Shown piece after piece: positions 10,618 to 20,822 of a stretch of 64,000 bases of DNA. This DNA comes from Microglena sp. YARC (taxonomy: Eukaryota > Chlorophyta > Chlorophyceae > Chlamydomonadales > Chlamydomonadaceae), in NCBI GenBank assembly GCA_022414725.1, contig CM039463.1, positions 87,021,269-87,085,268 on the forward strand, given 5' to 3'. The stretch's first letter is position 1; every line of letters starts with the position of its first letter. The position numbers and the translations under genes were made by a program. A model generated the notes under the pieces. The model ran no database searches and was not told where the DNA came from. It worked only from the letters and a program-made list of their open reading frames with translations.

Positions 10618-12405
10618 TTATATTTCCATGGTGCGGGTATCAGGCTCCTGGTCACCGGGAGTGACCCCAATCATGGTGCAAAAGATCGGGGGGGTGGCCC
10701 ATAAGCTTGCAAAGGAAGCCACTGTGAGAGAGCAATCTAGGCCACGCCACCAATCTTGACAGAAGGCGCCATTATCAAGGTGTCGAAGATCCGTCTGGGT
10801 GTGCATCCAGTCCCTGGCGATGGCTTGGTGAAGGTGGCCAAGGGCAAGGCAGATAGCCTTGTGGTGAAGGGGCTCAGAATGGTTCAGTCTGTCAGCCCGG
10901 GACGAACGGACCTGCCATATCGCGCCCAAGGTGGTTATACGCAGGAAGGACCACAACCTTAGTTTTTTTTTTTTTTTTTTTACATAGGGAGGAACCAGGA
11001 AAGGGAACATCTGATAAAACCTAGCCCTATGTGACCAAGGAAGAAAAACCAAAGAAGAAGACTAGAAGACATGGACCAAAAGTCCGCTAAGACAAAAGAT
11101 CCAAGACAAAAGACGAAAAGACTAGGGGACAAAAGAACGAGGGACACAAACTAATTACTAGGAGGACAAAGGACAAAGGGCCTTCCGAGCACCACCCCCA
11201 CCTCCAAGCAACACTGTTCCTCCCCAACCAACAAAACACCACTGTAACCTCCAATAGCAACACAGAAAAAGAAGGAAAGGCAAGCATCCAAGGTCTTGCT
11301 GATATAAGATTAAAACACTGCAGGGCATCACTCCTGTTACAGGCCAGTGCATCAGGGCATCACTCCTTTAGCAAACCAGCACAGACTCTCAGCAGCCTAG
11401 TAAGAAGCAAATCAAACTCCTTAGAAAACGTCCTGGACGGTGAAAGGGTAGAACCCCCACAAGATCCACTGACCAGCAAGGAAAACCTTAAAGGCGCACT
11501 AAAGCAGCTAGCAAATAAACCGGTAGCCTGTGCAGGGTAGAGGGAGGAGGGGGTGTCCCGGGCCAAAGGGTGATGTCGTCACCGAGGAGGAAGAAGGGGC
11601 AACGAGGAAGGCGCTGCCCACCGGTGAGGGTCTCCCAAGTGGAAAGGAGCCAGTCTATGACAGGGGCAGAATCAGGGCATTCCAAGAAAGCGTGAGACAT
11701 TGTGTCAGCAGTGTGCAGCTGCAAGCAGTCAGGGCTAGAGCAGACTATGGAGGGGGGGTCGTCTTGGTTGACCCGTTGGAAGCGTCCTCGTACATGAGCA
11801 AGGAACGCATTGCAGCCCAGGGTGCCATGAAGCAAGCTCCGGCAAGTGATGGTATAAGGACGGTGGAGAGTCTTGTCAGCGAGGCGTACCCACACCTGCG
11901 AAAAGCCTGCACGTAGAGGGGGGGAGACTTGAGGTTCGTCTTGTCTTTGAGCAGTTCTCTCCGCTGGGCCTGGACGGGAGGGGCGGACACGTTGTAAGTC
12001 CACCCAAGCGTTCTGTGGGAGATCTTCAGGGGAGGGGACTGGAATAGGGGTGACTAAGAGCGCTATCTCTGTTGCTGAGGCAATCCATCAGGATTCAAGA
12101 CCACAGAGGCCTCGCAGGTCAGGGTTAGTGCTAGGGTGAGTGTCCAAGGTGGAGGGGGGTAGAATGCTCCACAGCCTGGGCCAAGCAGCACGTTCCTCGG
12201 TATAACCTGGCACAAAATGGTGGGAACTGGGGCTTTGTTGCATGATATGTTGGTGAAGAAGGGCCTGCCGTGCTTGGCGCACAGAGAGTTCAAGAAGGTT
12301 CACCTCAGTATCATCATGGAGGTGGAGACCCCATGTTGTTGGGTCCAGTTGGAGGTCCTCCCAAAGACCAACCAGCCATGGTTCCAAGAGCTCTTGCCTC
12401 TGGTG
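10618..12405 (-). pseudogene. LINE C-terminal coding region with zinc-knuckle, interrupted
   Basis: On the minus strand: WLVGLWEDLQLDPTTWGLHL (from about 12380), LSVRQARQALLHQHIMQQSP, RTAQRQDEPQVSPPLRAGFS, FLAHVRGRFQRVNQDD, then CSSPDC...MSHAFLECPDSAPVIDW (zf-RVT-like). An element B insertion (10963-11535) follows. After it the frame resumes with LRLWSFLRITTLGAIWQ and ends TRTMEI stop at 10618. Frameshifts separate the segments. The part is homologous to 3569-4935 and 22470-23680. Confidence 0.8.
10963..11535 (-). mobile_element. Element B, near full length, minus strand
   Basis: 573 bp with the poly(A) tail at its minus-strand 3' end (T-run at 10963-10980). It splits LINE coding sequence between ACAACCTTAG and GGTAGAGGG, which are adjacent at 22632-22645. 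The 5' end can be compared with the copy starting at about 24846. It contains no ORF of note. Confidence 0.85.
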
Positions 12406-12419
12406 CGTCGGTATTTAGT

Positions 12420-12810
12420 ACTTCTTTGAGGGTCGTTTGAAACAAAGAATATCCTGTTTGAATTGTTCGTTTGATTCATTCTTAGATTCAATCGGAGATA
12501 ACCTTGATTCAATCGATCTTTGTTTCCTGTTTGAATTAGTCGGCCATCAAACCTACCGATTGAGTTCCGTTTGAAACAAGGTTGGTTGTTTCAAACATGA
12601 CTCAAAACCATGTTCAAATAGATCTTAATCAAGCCGTCATCAACGTGCCCCTTGAAAAAGGTTTGAAACAAGGTTGGTTGTTTCAAACATGACTCCAACC
12701 ATGTTCAAATAGATCTTAATCAAGCCGTCATCAACGTGCCCCTTGAAAAAGGTTTGAAACAAGGTTGGTTGTTTCAAACATGACTCAAACGATGTTCAAA
12801 TAGATCTGTT
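12420..12810 (+). repeat. Subterminal repeats, ~118 bp unit
   Basis: Two and a half units with GTTTGAAACAAGGTTGGTTG, TTTCAAACATGACTC and ATCAAGCCGTCATCAACGTG. They lie just inside the left terminus of the 7.28 kb insertion and include short palindromes (GTTTGAAAC/GTTTCAAAC). Confidence 0.75.
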
Positions 12811-13004
12811 TTTTTCGTAAAGCAATGCAAGCACTGAAGACTGAGGGCGCATATTTGGACAGCAGGACTCTTCGATCTTTGTTACAGAAATTGAAAGCAC
12901 CATAATGAATGAATCCTTAGATAGTTAAACATGATAGTAATTAGTGATTGAAGAGCTAGATATATATGCTACTAAGGAAGTGCAGTTGGCCACGAAGTAG
13001 TTCC
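12811..13004. other. Short non-coding spacer inside the insertion
   Basis: AT-rich; nothing recognised. Confidence 0.4.
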
Positions 13005-13960
13005 TCAGGTACGAATTGACGAAACTCCAGCATGCTGTGCTTCTTGTTCATCAACGACATCGTCTTCAGCCTCAAGGTCATCAGCATCCAGGCGTTCTGA
13101 CGCGAGACTAGTCGCAAGAGTGAGACCTGCAGACAAATGTTCGTTGGTGAGCGTTAGTTCGGATACATTGGCAGCAATGCGCATTCTTCCGACTTTCAAA
13201 TAGCAGCCATGGTTCAAACCAAATTCGCTATCTGAATGCGCACCTGTTTTGCACCTCGAGCATTGGAACTCTTGCGGCTCCATGATGAGCTGGACGATAG
13301 TCGACTTGCTGCAGCTGCCTTAATGCCTGCGGAACAACTCGAAAAAGCAAGTCAGTCAAAGTCGAGACAAATTCTGGTCAAGTAAGGCACCACTTGACGA
13401 GACGCAAAACGCAGTACCTTAACCGCACGCGCGGGGGCGGAGAAGCAGGTCGCTACAGTCTTGGGTTGAAGCACAACAATTCCCAAAGCAAAGTACCGCG
13501 GAAGCAAAGTGCTCGCGCGTGTAGGTATTGACGGATCTCAGAAGCAATTCGGGAATGGCTGAAGCTATGAAAGCAAGCTCAGTCCAAGTTAATTCAAGGA
13601 AAGCAGGCAGCATGTCGCTATCTGACTGCGCACCTGTTTCACACCTCGAGCATTGGAACTCTTGCGGCTCCATGATAGGTCATTTTGCTGCAGCTGCCTT
13701 AATGCCTGCGACACAACTCTGGTCAAGTAAGGCACCACTTGACGAAACGAAAAAATGCAGTACCTTAACCGCACGCGCCGGCGTGGGCGGAGAAGCAGGT
13801 CGCTACAGTCTTGAGTTGAAGCACAACCATTCCCAAAGCAAAGTGCCGCGGAAGCAAAGTGCTCGCGCACGTAGGTATTGACGGATCTAGGAAGCAATTC
13901 GGGAATGGCTGAAGCTATGAATAGATCAGTCCAAGTTAATTCAAGGAAAGCAGGCAGCAT
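13005..13960 (-). CDS. Unknown minus-strand ORF series with duplicated Cys-motif exons
   Basis: Two copies, 390 bp apart (starts at 13283 and 13673), encode MEPQEFQCSRCKTG / MEPQEFQCSRCETG with a CxxC pair. Each is followed by a donor-like AG|GTGCGC. Around them a second block, LPAFLELTWTELAFIASAIPELL / LPAFLELTWTDLFIASAIPELL, is also present twice (13419-13620 and 13750-13960). The last frame ends in an acidic tail (DADDLEAEDDVVDEQE) and a stop at 13005. This looks like tandemly duplicated exon-intron segments of one coding region rather than random sequence. I recognise no family. It could be the decayed coding part of the element carrying it. Confidence 0.35.
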
Positions 13961-14205
13961 GGTGCGCTATTCTGCAGGAATATCGCTGAGTCGAGAACCA
14001 ATTGACGTGCAGTGAACAGTGAAAGCTTGCACAGCCGCTAAGTTGAAGCGCTAACCCATTGCGCTGACCAGTTTGAACTGTACAGCATGCAGTACCGCCG
14101 TAACCGCACGCGCATGGGCGGAGAAGCAGGTCGCCACAGGATATTTGAATCGGATTCTCGGGGCCTGCGCCTGCGGTGCATGCGGGATCTGCGTCGCAGG
14201 ACCTA
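13961..14205. other. Spacer with no assigned feature
   Basis: Contains a partial copy of the CGCGGGGGCGGAGAAGCAGGTCGC segment seen at 13430-13452 and 13780-13803. No gene called. Confidence 0.35.
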
Positions 14206-14755
14206 GACAACCCTGATGGGGGTCATGCTAATCAAACCTGATGAACAATGGGGGATAATGATCCCGAAACTTCTCATGTACCCAAATATGATTATTCCGA
14301 TTCTGGAAAACAAAAGATCATAACCAGATTCAACGGGACGAGGCAGTTCTGAGCTTAGAGAACTGGTTACAGATCCGCGCCTTTTGAACGGCGACCAGTT
14401 GGGACCCTGCACGCCAGTAGGCTTCCTTCACTTTGAGAATGGTTTCTAAACTTCTTGGTTACCTAAATATGATTATTTAGATTCAGGAAAACATAAGGTC
14501 ATAGCCAGATTCGAAGGGACGAGGAAGTTCTGAGCTTAGAGAACTGGTTACAGATCCGCGCCTTTCGAACGGCGACCAGTTGGGACCCTGCACGCCAGTA
14601 GGCTTCCTTCACTTTGAGAATGGTCTCTAAACTTCTCAGGTACCTATATATGATTATTTAGATTCAGGAAAACATAAGGTCATAACCAGATTCGAAGGGA
14701 CGAGGAAGTTCTGAGCTTAGAGAACTGGTTACAGATCCGCGCCTTTCGAACAGCG
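14206..14755 (-). repeat. Tandem array 1, ~187 bp unit, about three copies (reverse orientation)
   Basis: Units contain CGACCAGTTGGGACCCTGCA, CACTTTGAGAATGG, GATTCAGGAAAACATAAGG and GACGAGGAAGTTCTGAGC. The reverse complement of a unit is recognisably related to the units of the following array. Confidence 0.85.
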
Positions 14756-15990
14756 CAGATCGGTAACTACTGATTTAAACTCAGAACTTCCTCGTTCCTT
14801 CGAATCTGCTTCTGATCTTTGGTTTTCCTGAATCGGACTGATCACATATAGTTACCTGACAAGTTCAGGGACCATTTTCCTACTGTAGGATAGTTTATGG
14901 GGTTCAGGATCTCAACTGGTTACGGTTTAAAGAGCGCAGATCGGTAACTACTGATGTAAACTCAGAACTTCCTCGTTCCTTCGAATCTGCTTCTGATCTT
15001 TGGTTTTCCTGAATCGGACTGATCACATATAGTTACCTGACAAGTTCAGGGACCATTTTCCTACTGTAGGATAGTCTATGGGGTTCAGGATCTCAACTGG
15101 TTACGGTTTAAACAGCAGAGATCTGTAACTTGTGATTTAAACTCAGAACTTCCTCGTTCCTTCGAATCTGCTTCTGATCTTTGGTTTTCCTGAATCGGAC
15201 TGATCACATATAGGCACCTGACAAGTTCAGGGACCATTTTCCTACTGTAGGATAGTCTATGGGGTTCAGGATCTCAACTGGTTACGGTTTAAACAGCGCA
15301 GATCGGTAACTACTGATTTAAACTCAGAACTTCCTCGTTCCTTCGAATCTGCTTCTGATCTTTGGTTTTCCTGAATCGGACTGATCACATATAGGCACCT
15401 GACAAGTTCAGGGACCATTTTCCTACTGTAGGATAGTTTATGGGGTTCAGGATCTCAACTGTTTACGGTTTAAACAGCGCAGATCGGTAACTACTGATTT
15501 AAACTCAGAACTTCCTCGTTCCTTCGAATCTGCTTCTGATCTTTGGTTTTCCTGAATCGGACTGATCACATATAGGTACCTGACAAGTTCAGGGACCATT
15601 TTCCTACTGTAGGATAGTCTATGGGGTTCAGGATCTTAACTGGTTACGGTTTAAACAGCGCAGATCGGTAACTACTGATTTGAACTCAGAACTTCCTCGT
15701 TACTTCGAATCTGCTTCTGATCTTTGGTTTTCCTGAATCGGACTGATCACATATAGGTACCTGACAAGTTCAGGGACCATTTTCCTACTGTAGGATAGTC
15801 TATGGGGTTCAGGATCTCAACTGGTTACGGTTTAAACAGCTTAGATCGGTAACTACTGATTTGAACTCAGAACTTCCTCGTTCCTTCGAATCTGCTTCTG
15901 ATCTTTGGTTTTCCTGAATCGGACTGATCCCATATGGGTACCTGACAAGTTCAGGGACCATTTTCCTACTGTAGGATAGTCTAATTATGG
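14756..15990 (+). repeat. Tandem array 2, ~180 bp unit, about seven copies
   Basis: Highly similar units: GATCGGTAACTACTGATTT, CAGAACTTCCTCGTTCCTTC, TTTGGTTTTCCTGAATCGG, CAAGTTCAGGGACCATTTTC and GGTTCAGGATCTCAACTGG. It is inverted relative to array 1, with the switch at about 14750. Confidence 0.9.
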
Positions 15991-16527
15991 GGTTATGTTA
16001 TAAAAATGTTTTATTACATTGATGACCTCTTTGACATATATTCCAAAGCATCCCTTATTCATATCTAAGTCTATGTAACTTAAAGGAAGTACGGTATGCA
16101 AAGATTTTGAATAGTTATTCATTAAATAATGCAGTTGTATTCACTGCTGAAATTGGGCCGAAATACCTACGTTTAATAAGCAATATAGACCCTTGTGCTA
16201 ACCGTATATTCCCTTTCCTACCCTTGCTGGCCCTTCACCGTTGGTTCTCTCTTCCCTGTTCCAATAAATCCGGGACGCGAACTGTTGTAGTGCTAGCTGG
16301 ACTGTTGTTCCAAGCAACCGTGTACCGTACTCCTGCCCGGCTCTCAGCTGTCCCCGCGCCCAGTAGAAGATCCCTGGCAACGGAGCCCACGCACGCCAAA
16401 CCCCTGAACCCACAAACTGAACCGGCCAAATGCAATTCGAGCCACCAGATTGTAAACTCGCATTCTGAACGCTACGCTACGATCCTCCTCTTCCTCTTTT
16501 TTTTCTTCACTTCGACTGGAGACAACT
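15991..16527. other. Non-repetitive region upstream of the H3-like exons
   Basis: An open frame of 141 codons begins at 16107 (MNSYSLNNAVVF...) but shows no recognisable domain. The expected H3 N-terminal tail (ARTKQ-like, KSTGG-like) is not visible. This region may hold the promoter or an unrecognised 5' exon. Confidence 0.35.
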
Positions 16528-16620
16528 ACTAACGAGGCAACGATCACAAGGCATACATGCATCGGTGAGCAGCCCTGGTCGCCAACTGCATCTTGGCCTT
16601 GTGATCGTTGCCTCGTTAGT
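16528..16620. repeat. 25-bp perfect inverted repeat (hairpin) before the H3-like exon
   Basis: The arms at 16528-16552 and 16596-16620 are exact reverse complements (left arm begins ACTAACGAGGCAACG) with a 43-nt loop. The right arm ends directly before the H3-homologous sequence. Confidence 0.85.
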
Positions 16621-16621
16621 G

Positions 16622-16813
16622 CAAGCTGCTCCTCGTAGTTACACGAGGCTAGTTCGACAAATTGTACAAGATTTCGGAAATTACAGAATCCAAGCAGGGG
16701 CAAATTTGGCCCTTCAGGAAGCGACAGAGGCCTACTTGGTGGGCCTCTTCGAGAACACTAATCTGGCGGCTATACATGCCAAGCGGGTAACCATTATGCC
16801 CAAGGATATGCAG
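16622..16813 (+). CDS. Histone H3-like exon (histone-fold alpha1 to alpha2/loop 2)
   Basis: Encodes a divergent histone H3 fold: [12 protein letters not shown] (H3 FQRLVREIAQDF), [20 protein letters not shown] (H3 [20 protein letters not shown]), then [16 protein letters not shown] (H3 [16 protein letters not shown]). The loop between alpha1 and alpha2 is one residue shorter than in canonical H3. The exon ends in a donor CAG|GTGCGC at 16813, and the homology continues in phase at 17186. No N-terminal tail or alphaN was found upstream, so the gene is 5'-incomplete as read. It may be a divergent H3 variant, a centromeric-type H3 or a captured pseudogene. The loop 2 region ([11 protein letters not shown]) is canonical, which argues mildly against a typical CenH3. 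Confidence 0.75.
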
Positions 16814-17085
16814 GTGCGCTATCTACAGGGGTTGGGGGTGGGGTGGGGGATGGGTGGGCGGGGTGGGGTGTAAGAGTTGGATCCACACAAAATATGCTGC
16901 AGCTTCTGGGCAGATCCCTAGGTGGGCAGTTGGCCTTTGGTAAAAATATGCTGCAGCTGCTGGGACCCGTACACGACAAAACACAACAGTACACTACACT
17001 ACACTACACAACAGTACACAACACTATACAACACTACACAACACTACACAACACTAGACAACACTATATAGAACAAGGGGGTTGG

Positions 17086-17094
17086 GAGGGGGAT

Positions 17095-17126
<32 letters not shown>
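17086..17126 (+). repeat. Poly-G run in the H3-like intron
   Basis: A G-run of more than 35 nt following a (TACACAACAC)n-like stretch at 16985-17070. Confidence 0.8.
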
Positions 17127-17129
<3 letters not shown>

Positions 17130-17185
17130 GAGCTACTTGAAACACTCACTCATTCACTAACTTTGATGTCTGCTTCCACTTGCAG

Positions 17186-17236
17186 CTCGCTCGGAGGATT
17201 CGAGGGAGCGAAACTAGGACTTGGCAAGAAGTTGTG
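17186..17236 (+). CDS. Histone H3-like exon 2 (LARRIRG...)
   Basis: After the acceptor CCACTTGCAG, the 51-nt exon encodes LARRIRGSETRTWQEVV. LARRIRG is the conserved H3 C-terminus that normally follows KDIQ. The splice from 16813 (phase 0) joins MPKDMQ to LARRIRG exactly. In canonical H3 only ERA and a stop follow, but here the frame continues. A donor GTG|GTGAGT follows at 17237. Confidence 0.75.
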
Positions 17237-17935
17237 GTGAGTTATGTTTTCATGCCTGAACCACCCTCATGTAACAACTTAATTAATGCATGTTACTTAT
17301 CAATAATATCATAATATGGCTTAGCTGAACCTACCCATACTGTAGCCCGATAAGCGCCCTTGAGGCTGCTTGCTACAGAATGGGCGGGAGATGCGATTTG
17401 CCTTGTATGGTATGCCTGAACCACCCTCATGTAACAACTTAATTAATGCATGTTACTTATCAATAATATCATAATATGGCTTAGCTGAACTACCCATACT
17501 GTAGCCCGATAAGCGCTCTTGAGGCTGCTTGCTACAGAATGGGCGGGAGATGCGATTTGCCTTGTATGGTATGCCTGAACCACCCTCATGTAACAACTTA
17601 ATTAATGCATGTTACTTATCAATAATATCATAATATGGCTTAGCTGAACCTACCCATACTGTAGCCCGATAAGCGCCCTTGAGGCTGCTTGCTACAGAAT
17701 GGGCGGGAGATGCGATTTGCCTTGTATGGTATGCCTGAACCACCTCATGTAACAACTTAATTAATGCATGTTACTTATCAATAATATCATAATATGGCTT
17801 AGCTGAACCTACCCATACTGTAGCCCGATAAGCGCCCTTGAGGCTGCTTGCTACAGAATGGGCGGGAGATGCGATTTGCCTTGTATGGTATGCCTGAACC
17901 ACCCTCATGTAACAACTTAATTAATGCATGTCAGT
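17237..17935 (+). repeat. Intronic tandem array, ~170 bp unit, about four copies
   Basis: Units of ATGCCTGAACCACCCTCATG, AACTTAATTAATGCATG, CTGTAGCCCGATAAGCGC and GCTACAGAATGGGCGGGAG are nearly identical. A diverged fifth unit lies at 17890-18050. The array lies between H3-like exons 2 and 3. Confidence 0.9.
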
Positions 17936-18140
17936 AATAAAAAATATGGCTTAGCTGCACCTTCCCATTATGTAGCCGCATAAGCGCCCTTGAGGCTGCT
18001 TGCTACAAAATGGGGTGGTCAATGCGTTTAGCCATGTATGCATCCACCACCCTCTGCACACACTTAAGTCACCAACATGATAAGTGCAGCACATTCTAAA
18101 GCAGCATTATCTTACTCATTCTAATGTTTTTCCCTTGCAG

Positions 18141-18260
18141 GTCATTCATGAATGCTGGCTGTTGGGAGCAAGTAAAGGACGAATATGCAGTAGTGGAGCT
18201 GCCTGGAAGCTGCCATCATGTGGTGCCAAGCTTAGCCAATGGGATATTAAGGCATGTTAG
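18141..18260 (+). CDS. Putative last exon of the H3-like gene (novel C-terminus)
   Basis: A strong acceptor (TTTTTCCCTTGCAG) at 18140 is followed by an in-phase frame of 39 codons starting VIHECWLLGASKGR and ending at TAG 18258-18260. Joined to exon 2 it would give the H3 fold a C-terminal extension of about 50 residues with several cysteines, unlike known H3. The splice signals and phase fit. Whether the exon is used is unproven; reading through the exon 2 donor would instead give a different short tail. Confidence 0.45.
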   Translation, partial: VIHECWLLGASKGRICSSGAAWKLPSCGAKLSQWDIKAC

Positions 18261-18312
18261 TGCCCTGAATATATAGTAGCATGGAGCAGTAATCATAGGG
18301 TGACTTTAGTTT

Positions 18313-18398
18313 GGGTTTTGTTTATGAGGGTTTAAAGGTACTGCCTGTCCTTGTTGACCAGGACAGGCAGTACCTTTAAACCGTCATACAAAAAACCC
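18313..18398. repeat. Long near-perfect hairpin downstream of the H3-like stop
   Basis: The perfect 22-bp arms 18329-18350 and 18361-18382 (GGTTTAAAGGTACTGCCTG...) are separated by 10 nt. The pairing extends imperfectly outward to 18313 and 18398. Much longer than the 6-bp histone mRNA stem-loop, so a small-RNA precursor or a foldback element is as likely as a 3'-end signal. Confidence 0.8.
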
Positions 18399-18589
18399 AA
18401 AATTTAATTTGAAATTTCAAGCACAGCAGTAGATAGGCCTATTATCCCTTCCACCACCTTGGACAATAGCCGGGCCTGGTAGTTGACAATATACAGCCTT
18501 CTTGTGCGATACCCACGAGAGCACTGTATTGTATTCATCAATTGTGCGATACCCACAACGATGAATACTTTCCCGACTCCTGAATTAGA

Positions 18590-19010
18590 CCTAACTTCCA
18601 GCCAGCTCCATTAGGTTGTACAGCTTCCAGCCATGGGTTGTACAGCTTCCAGCTAGCTCCTTAGGTTGTAGAACTTCCAGCCAGCTTCAATAGACTTTCA
18701 CTTTGTGTGACAGGTTGTACAGCTTCTAGCCAGATCCATTAGGTTGTACAGCTTCCAGCCAGCTGCATTAGGTTGTACAGCTTCTAGCCAGCTCCATTAG
18801 GTTGTAGAGCTTCCAGCCAGCTCCATTAGACTTTCACTTGTGTGGCAGGTTGTAAAGCTTCCACCCAGCTCCATTAGGTTGTACAGCTTCCAGCCAGCTC
18901 CATAAGACTTTCACTTTGTGTGCCAGGTTGTATAGCTTCCAGCCAGCTCCATTAGGCTGTCTCTCTGTATATTAGGTTGTTGTGTAGCTTCGAGCCAGCT
19001 AAGCCGTCCT
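18590..19010 (+). repeat. Interspersed ~29-bp repeats (CAGCTTCCAGCCAGCTCCATTAGG type)
   Basis: More than ten imperfect units with GGTTGTACAGCTTCCAGCC and interspersed GACTTTCACTTTGTGTG segments. Non-coding. Confidence 0.85.
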
Positions 19011-19159
19011 CAGCAGGAAAATTAAATATATGATACCAATTTGTTTTCTGGCATTATATTTGTTTCCTTTCTTGTAAAAGTTTCTTTCCTACCATTGTCC
19101 AAAGTGCGAGTACTTAAACACGCACACACACCCTACTTGGGCTGTTTCCAAACTCCTAC

Positions 19160-19290
19160 ATTCAACTTCAACTTGGTTACATAGCCAGACTTCAACTTGG
19201 TTACATAGCCAGACTTCAACTCGTTACGTAGCCAGACTTCAACTTGGTTACATAGCCAGACTTCAACTTGGTTTACATAGCCAGTTGTGA
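19160..19290 (+). repeat. 24-bp tandem repeat, five units
   Basis: Units of CTTCAACTTGGTTACATAGC plus CAGA. Confidence 0.85.
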
Positions 19291-19688
19291 CACTTGAGAT
19301 TACAGCCATCATCTTGCTAGCACCTACACCCCACCCTAGATTTTTGTCTAGCCAATGAAAGCAAAACTAATGTACTACAAGGTACGGATTTGTGCCGGTT
19401 ATCGCTAGGCGCTCGCCCGCCTCGGATTCAAAGCTTCCTACCTCTCGGCAGCCTACATATGGGAGCTTAGCTACATTTCGAAGTGCAATATCTTCGACCA
19501 CCTTGAATTCCGTTTGATATTGTCTTGATTGACTTTCGTCTGATTCAATGAATAAGCTGCTTGAATTGAATCACTGATTCAAACTGTTTTCAAGGTATCC
19601 TGATTCAAGGGGAAAACCGCTTGATAGGGGTTCATTGATTCAAACCAGTTGATTCAAACGATTTCAAAGGTCTGCCTAAATACCGACG

Positions 19689-20822
19689 TGGGGAGGAGGG
19701 CCTTGCTGGATCAGCTGCTCCTCAAAGTCTGCCCGTAACCATGCTTCTCGAGGTTTCTTGCGTAGGGTGATGAGGGCAGCTTGGGGGTGTCCTTGGGGGG
19801 GAAGGGCAGGAAGGGTGAGAGGGTGTAACCGGCCAGAGGGCCAGACCTCCCAAAGACGGTCCTCTCCAGTGAGGGGATCTGGCCCCTCTGCAAGGGGACC
19901 AGCAGGGGCCACAGCGGGAAAGAGCTTCCATTTGGGAGGTGGAAGTTCAGGAAGGAGGACAGCATCCCGCCAGGGGTCTGGCAGAGAGGAGAGGATGAAG
20001 TCAAGGTCTTGGACAGCAGCGGGAGGGAGGTGAGCTCGTTGTTGATGAGCTGAGCGGATGTCCTTGAGACGGTGCCACGAGAGTGCTTGGGAGGAGAGCA
20101 CTTGGTTTGAGGTGATGGGCATGGACGGAAAAGGAGGGGTGTTGTTGAAGGTGGTTTCCAGTAGGATGGATTGGGGGCACTGCATGGGCGGAGCGATAAT
20201 TCTACGAATGTTCAGCAGGAGAAAAGCCTCTGCACTTTCCCGGGCCAAGTTGGTGGTGATTGAGGCGATGTCCACAGAAGACGGGGCGGTAACCAGGGCA
20301 TGGTATCTACTTGCCTGACCTGGAGGAAGGCGCACAGCCCAAGAAATCTCGTGACGGTAGAGCTTCTGCCAGGGGTGACCTGTGTAACTGAAGAGGAGCC
20401 ATGTGGTCTTGGCCAGCATAGCAGCCGAGTGGAAGCAAGATGGGGTACAGCAAGCCCTCCTCGATGAAAAGGAAGGACGGCTGTCCCGAAGCGGGGGAAG
20501 AGGTGTCCTGGACGTGGTGATTCCTCCTCCTGCAGGCTAGAGGTTGCAAAAAAGGCATTGAGAGAAGATTGCAACTGCTGGCGGAGAGGCGCTGGTGGTG
20601 ATGCAAAGTTAGCCTGGAAGATGAACTTGGAAGCCAAGCATTGCATAGCAACATGCGCCCTTCCAATAACATTGAGATTGCGTGAGAGCCATGGAGCTGC
20701 TGCACGTGAGATGCTATGGGGCATGTGCTGGTAGGCTGCAGCCTTGCAAAGGGCAGTGTCTGCACCGAACGGCACGCCCAGCAATCTGTGAGGTGTGTCT
20801 GGGGGATGGAGGTGGTAGCCAG
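19689..20822 (-). pseudogene. LINE post-RT region (thumb and downstream)
   Basis: Follows the RT on the minus strand: HRLLGVPFG, AAPWLSRNLNVIGRAHVAMQ, FHRGGLAVPHLAS and, after a frame change near 20420, LSSQALSWHRLKD and LPPAAVQDLDFILSSLPDPW. The RLLGVP...NVIGRAH pattern is typical of the segment behind non-LTR RTs. Interrupted by at least one frameshift; continues across the 12406-19688 insertion. Confidence 0.75.

Larger units (their letters stand above)
12406..19688. mobile_element. 7.28-kb insertion with 13-bp terminal inverted repeats
   Basis: The left end CGTCGGTATTTAG (12406-12418) is the exact reverse complement of the right end CTAAATACCGACG (19676-19688). The flanking LINE sequence is continuous when this block is left out. 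The only shared flank bases are TG (12404-12405 and 19689-19690). Both ends also contain scattered TTTGAA/TTGATT subterminal motifs. The interior holds tandem arrays, an unknown minus-strand ORF series and H3-like exons. No transposase was recognised, so the superfamily is not assigned. It may be a non-autonomous or decayed DNA transposon that acquired host sequence. Confidence 0.7.

Noticed and set aside
14756..15990. CRISPR-like array
   Set aside because: Units of ~180 bp repeat as wholes without unique spacers, in a eukaryotic context; it is a satellite.
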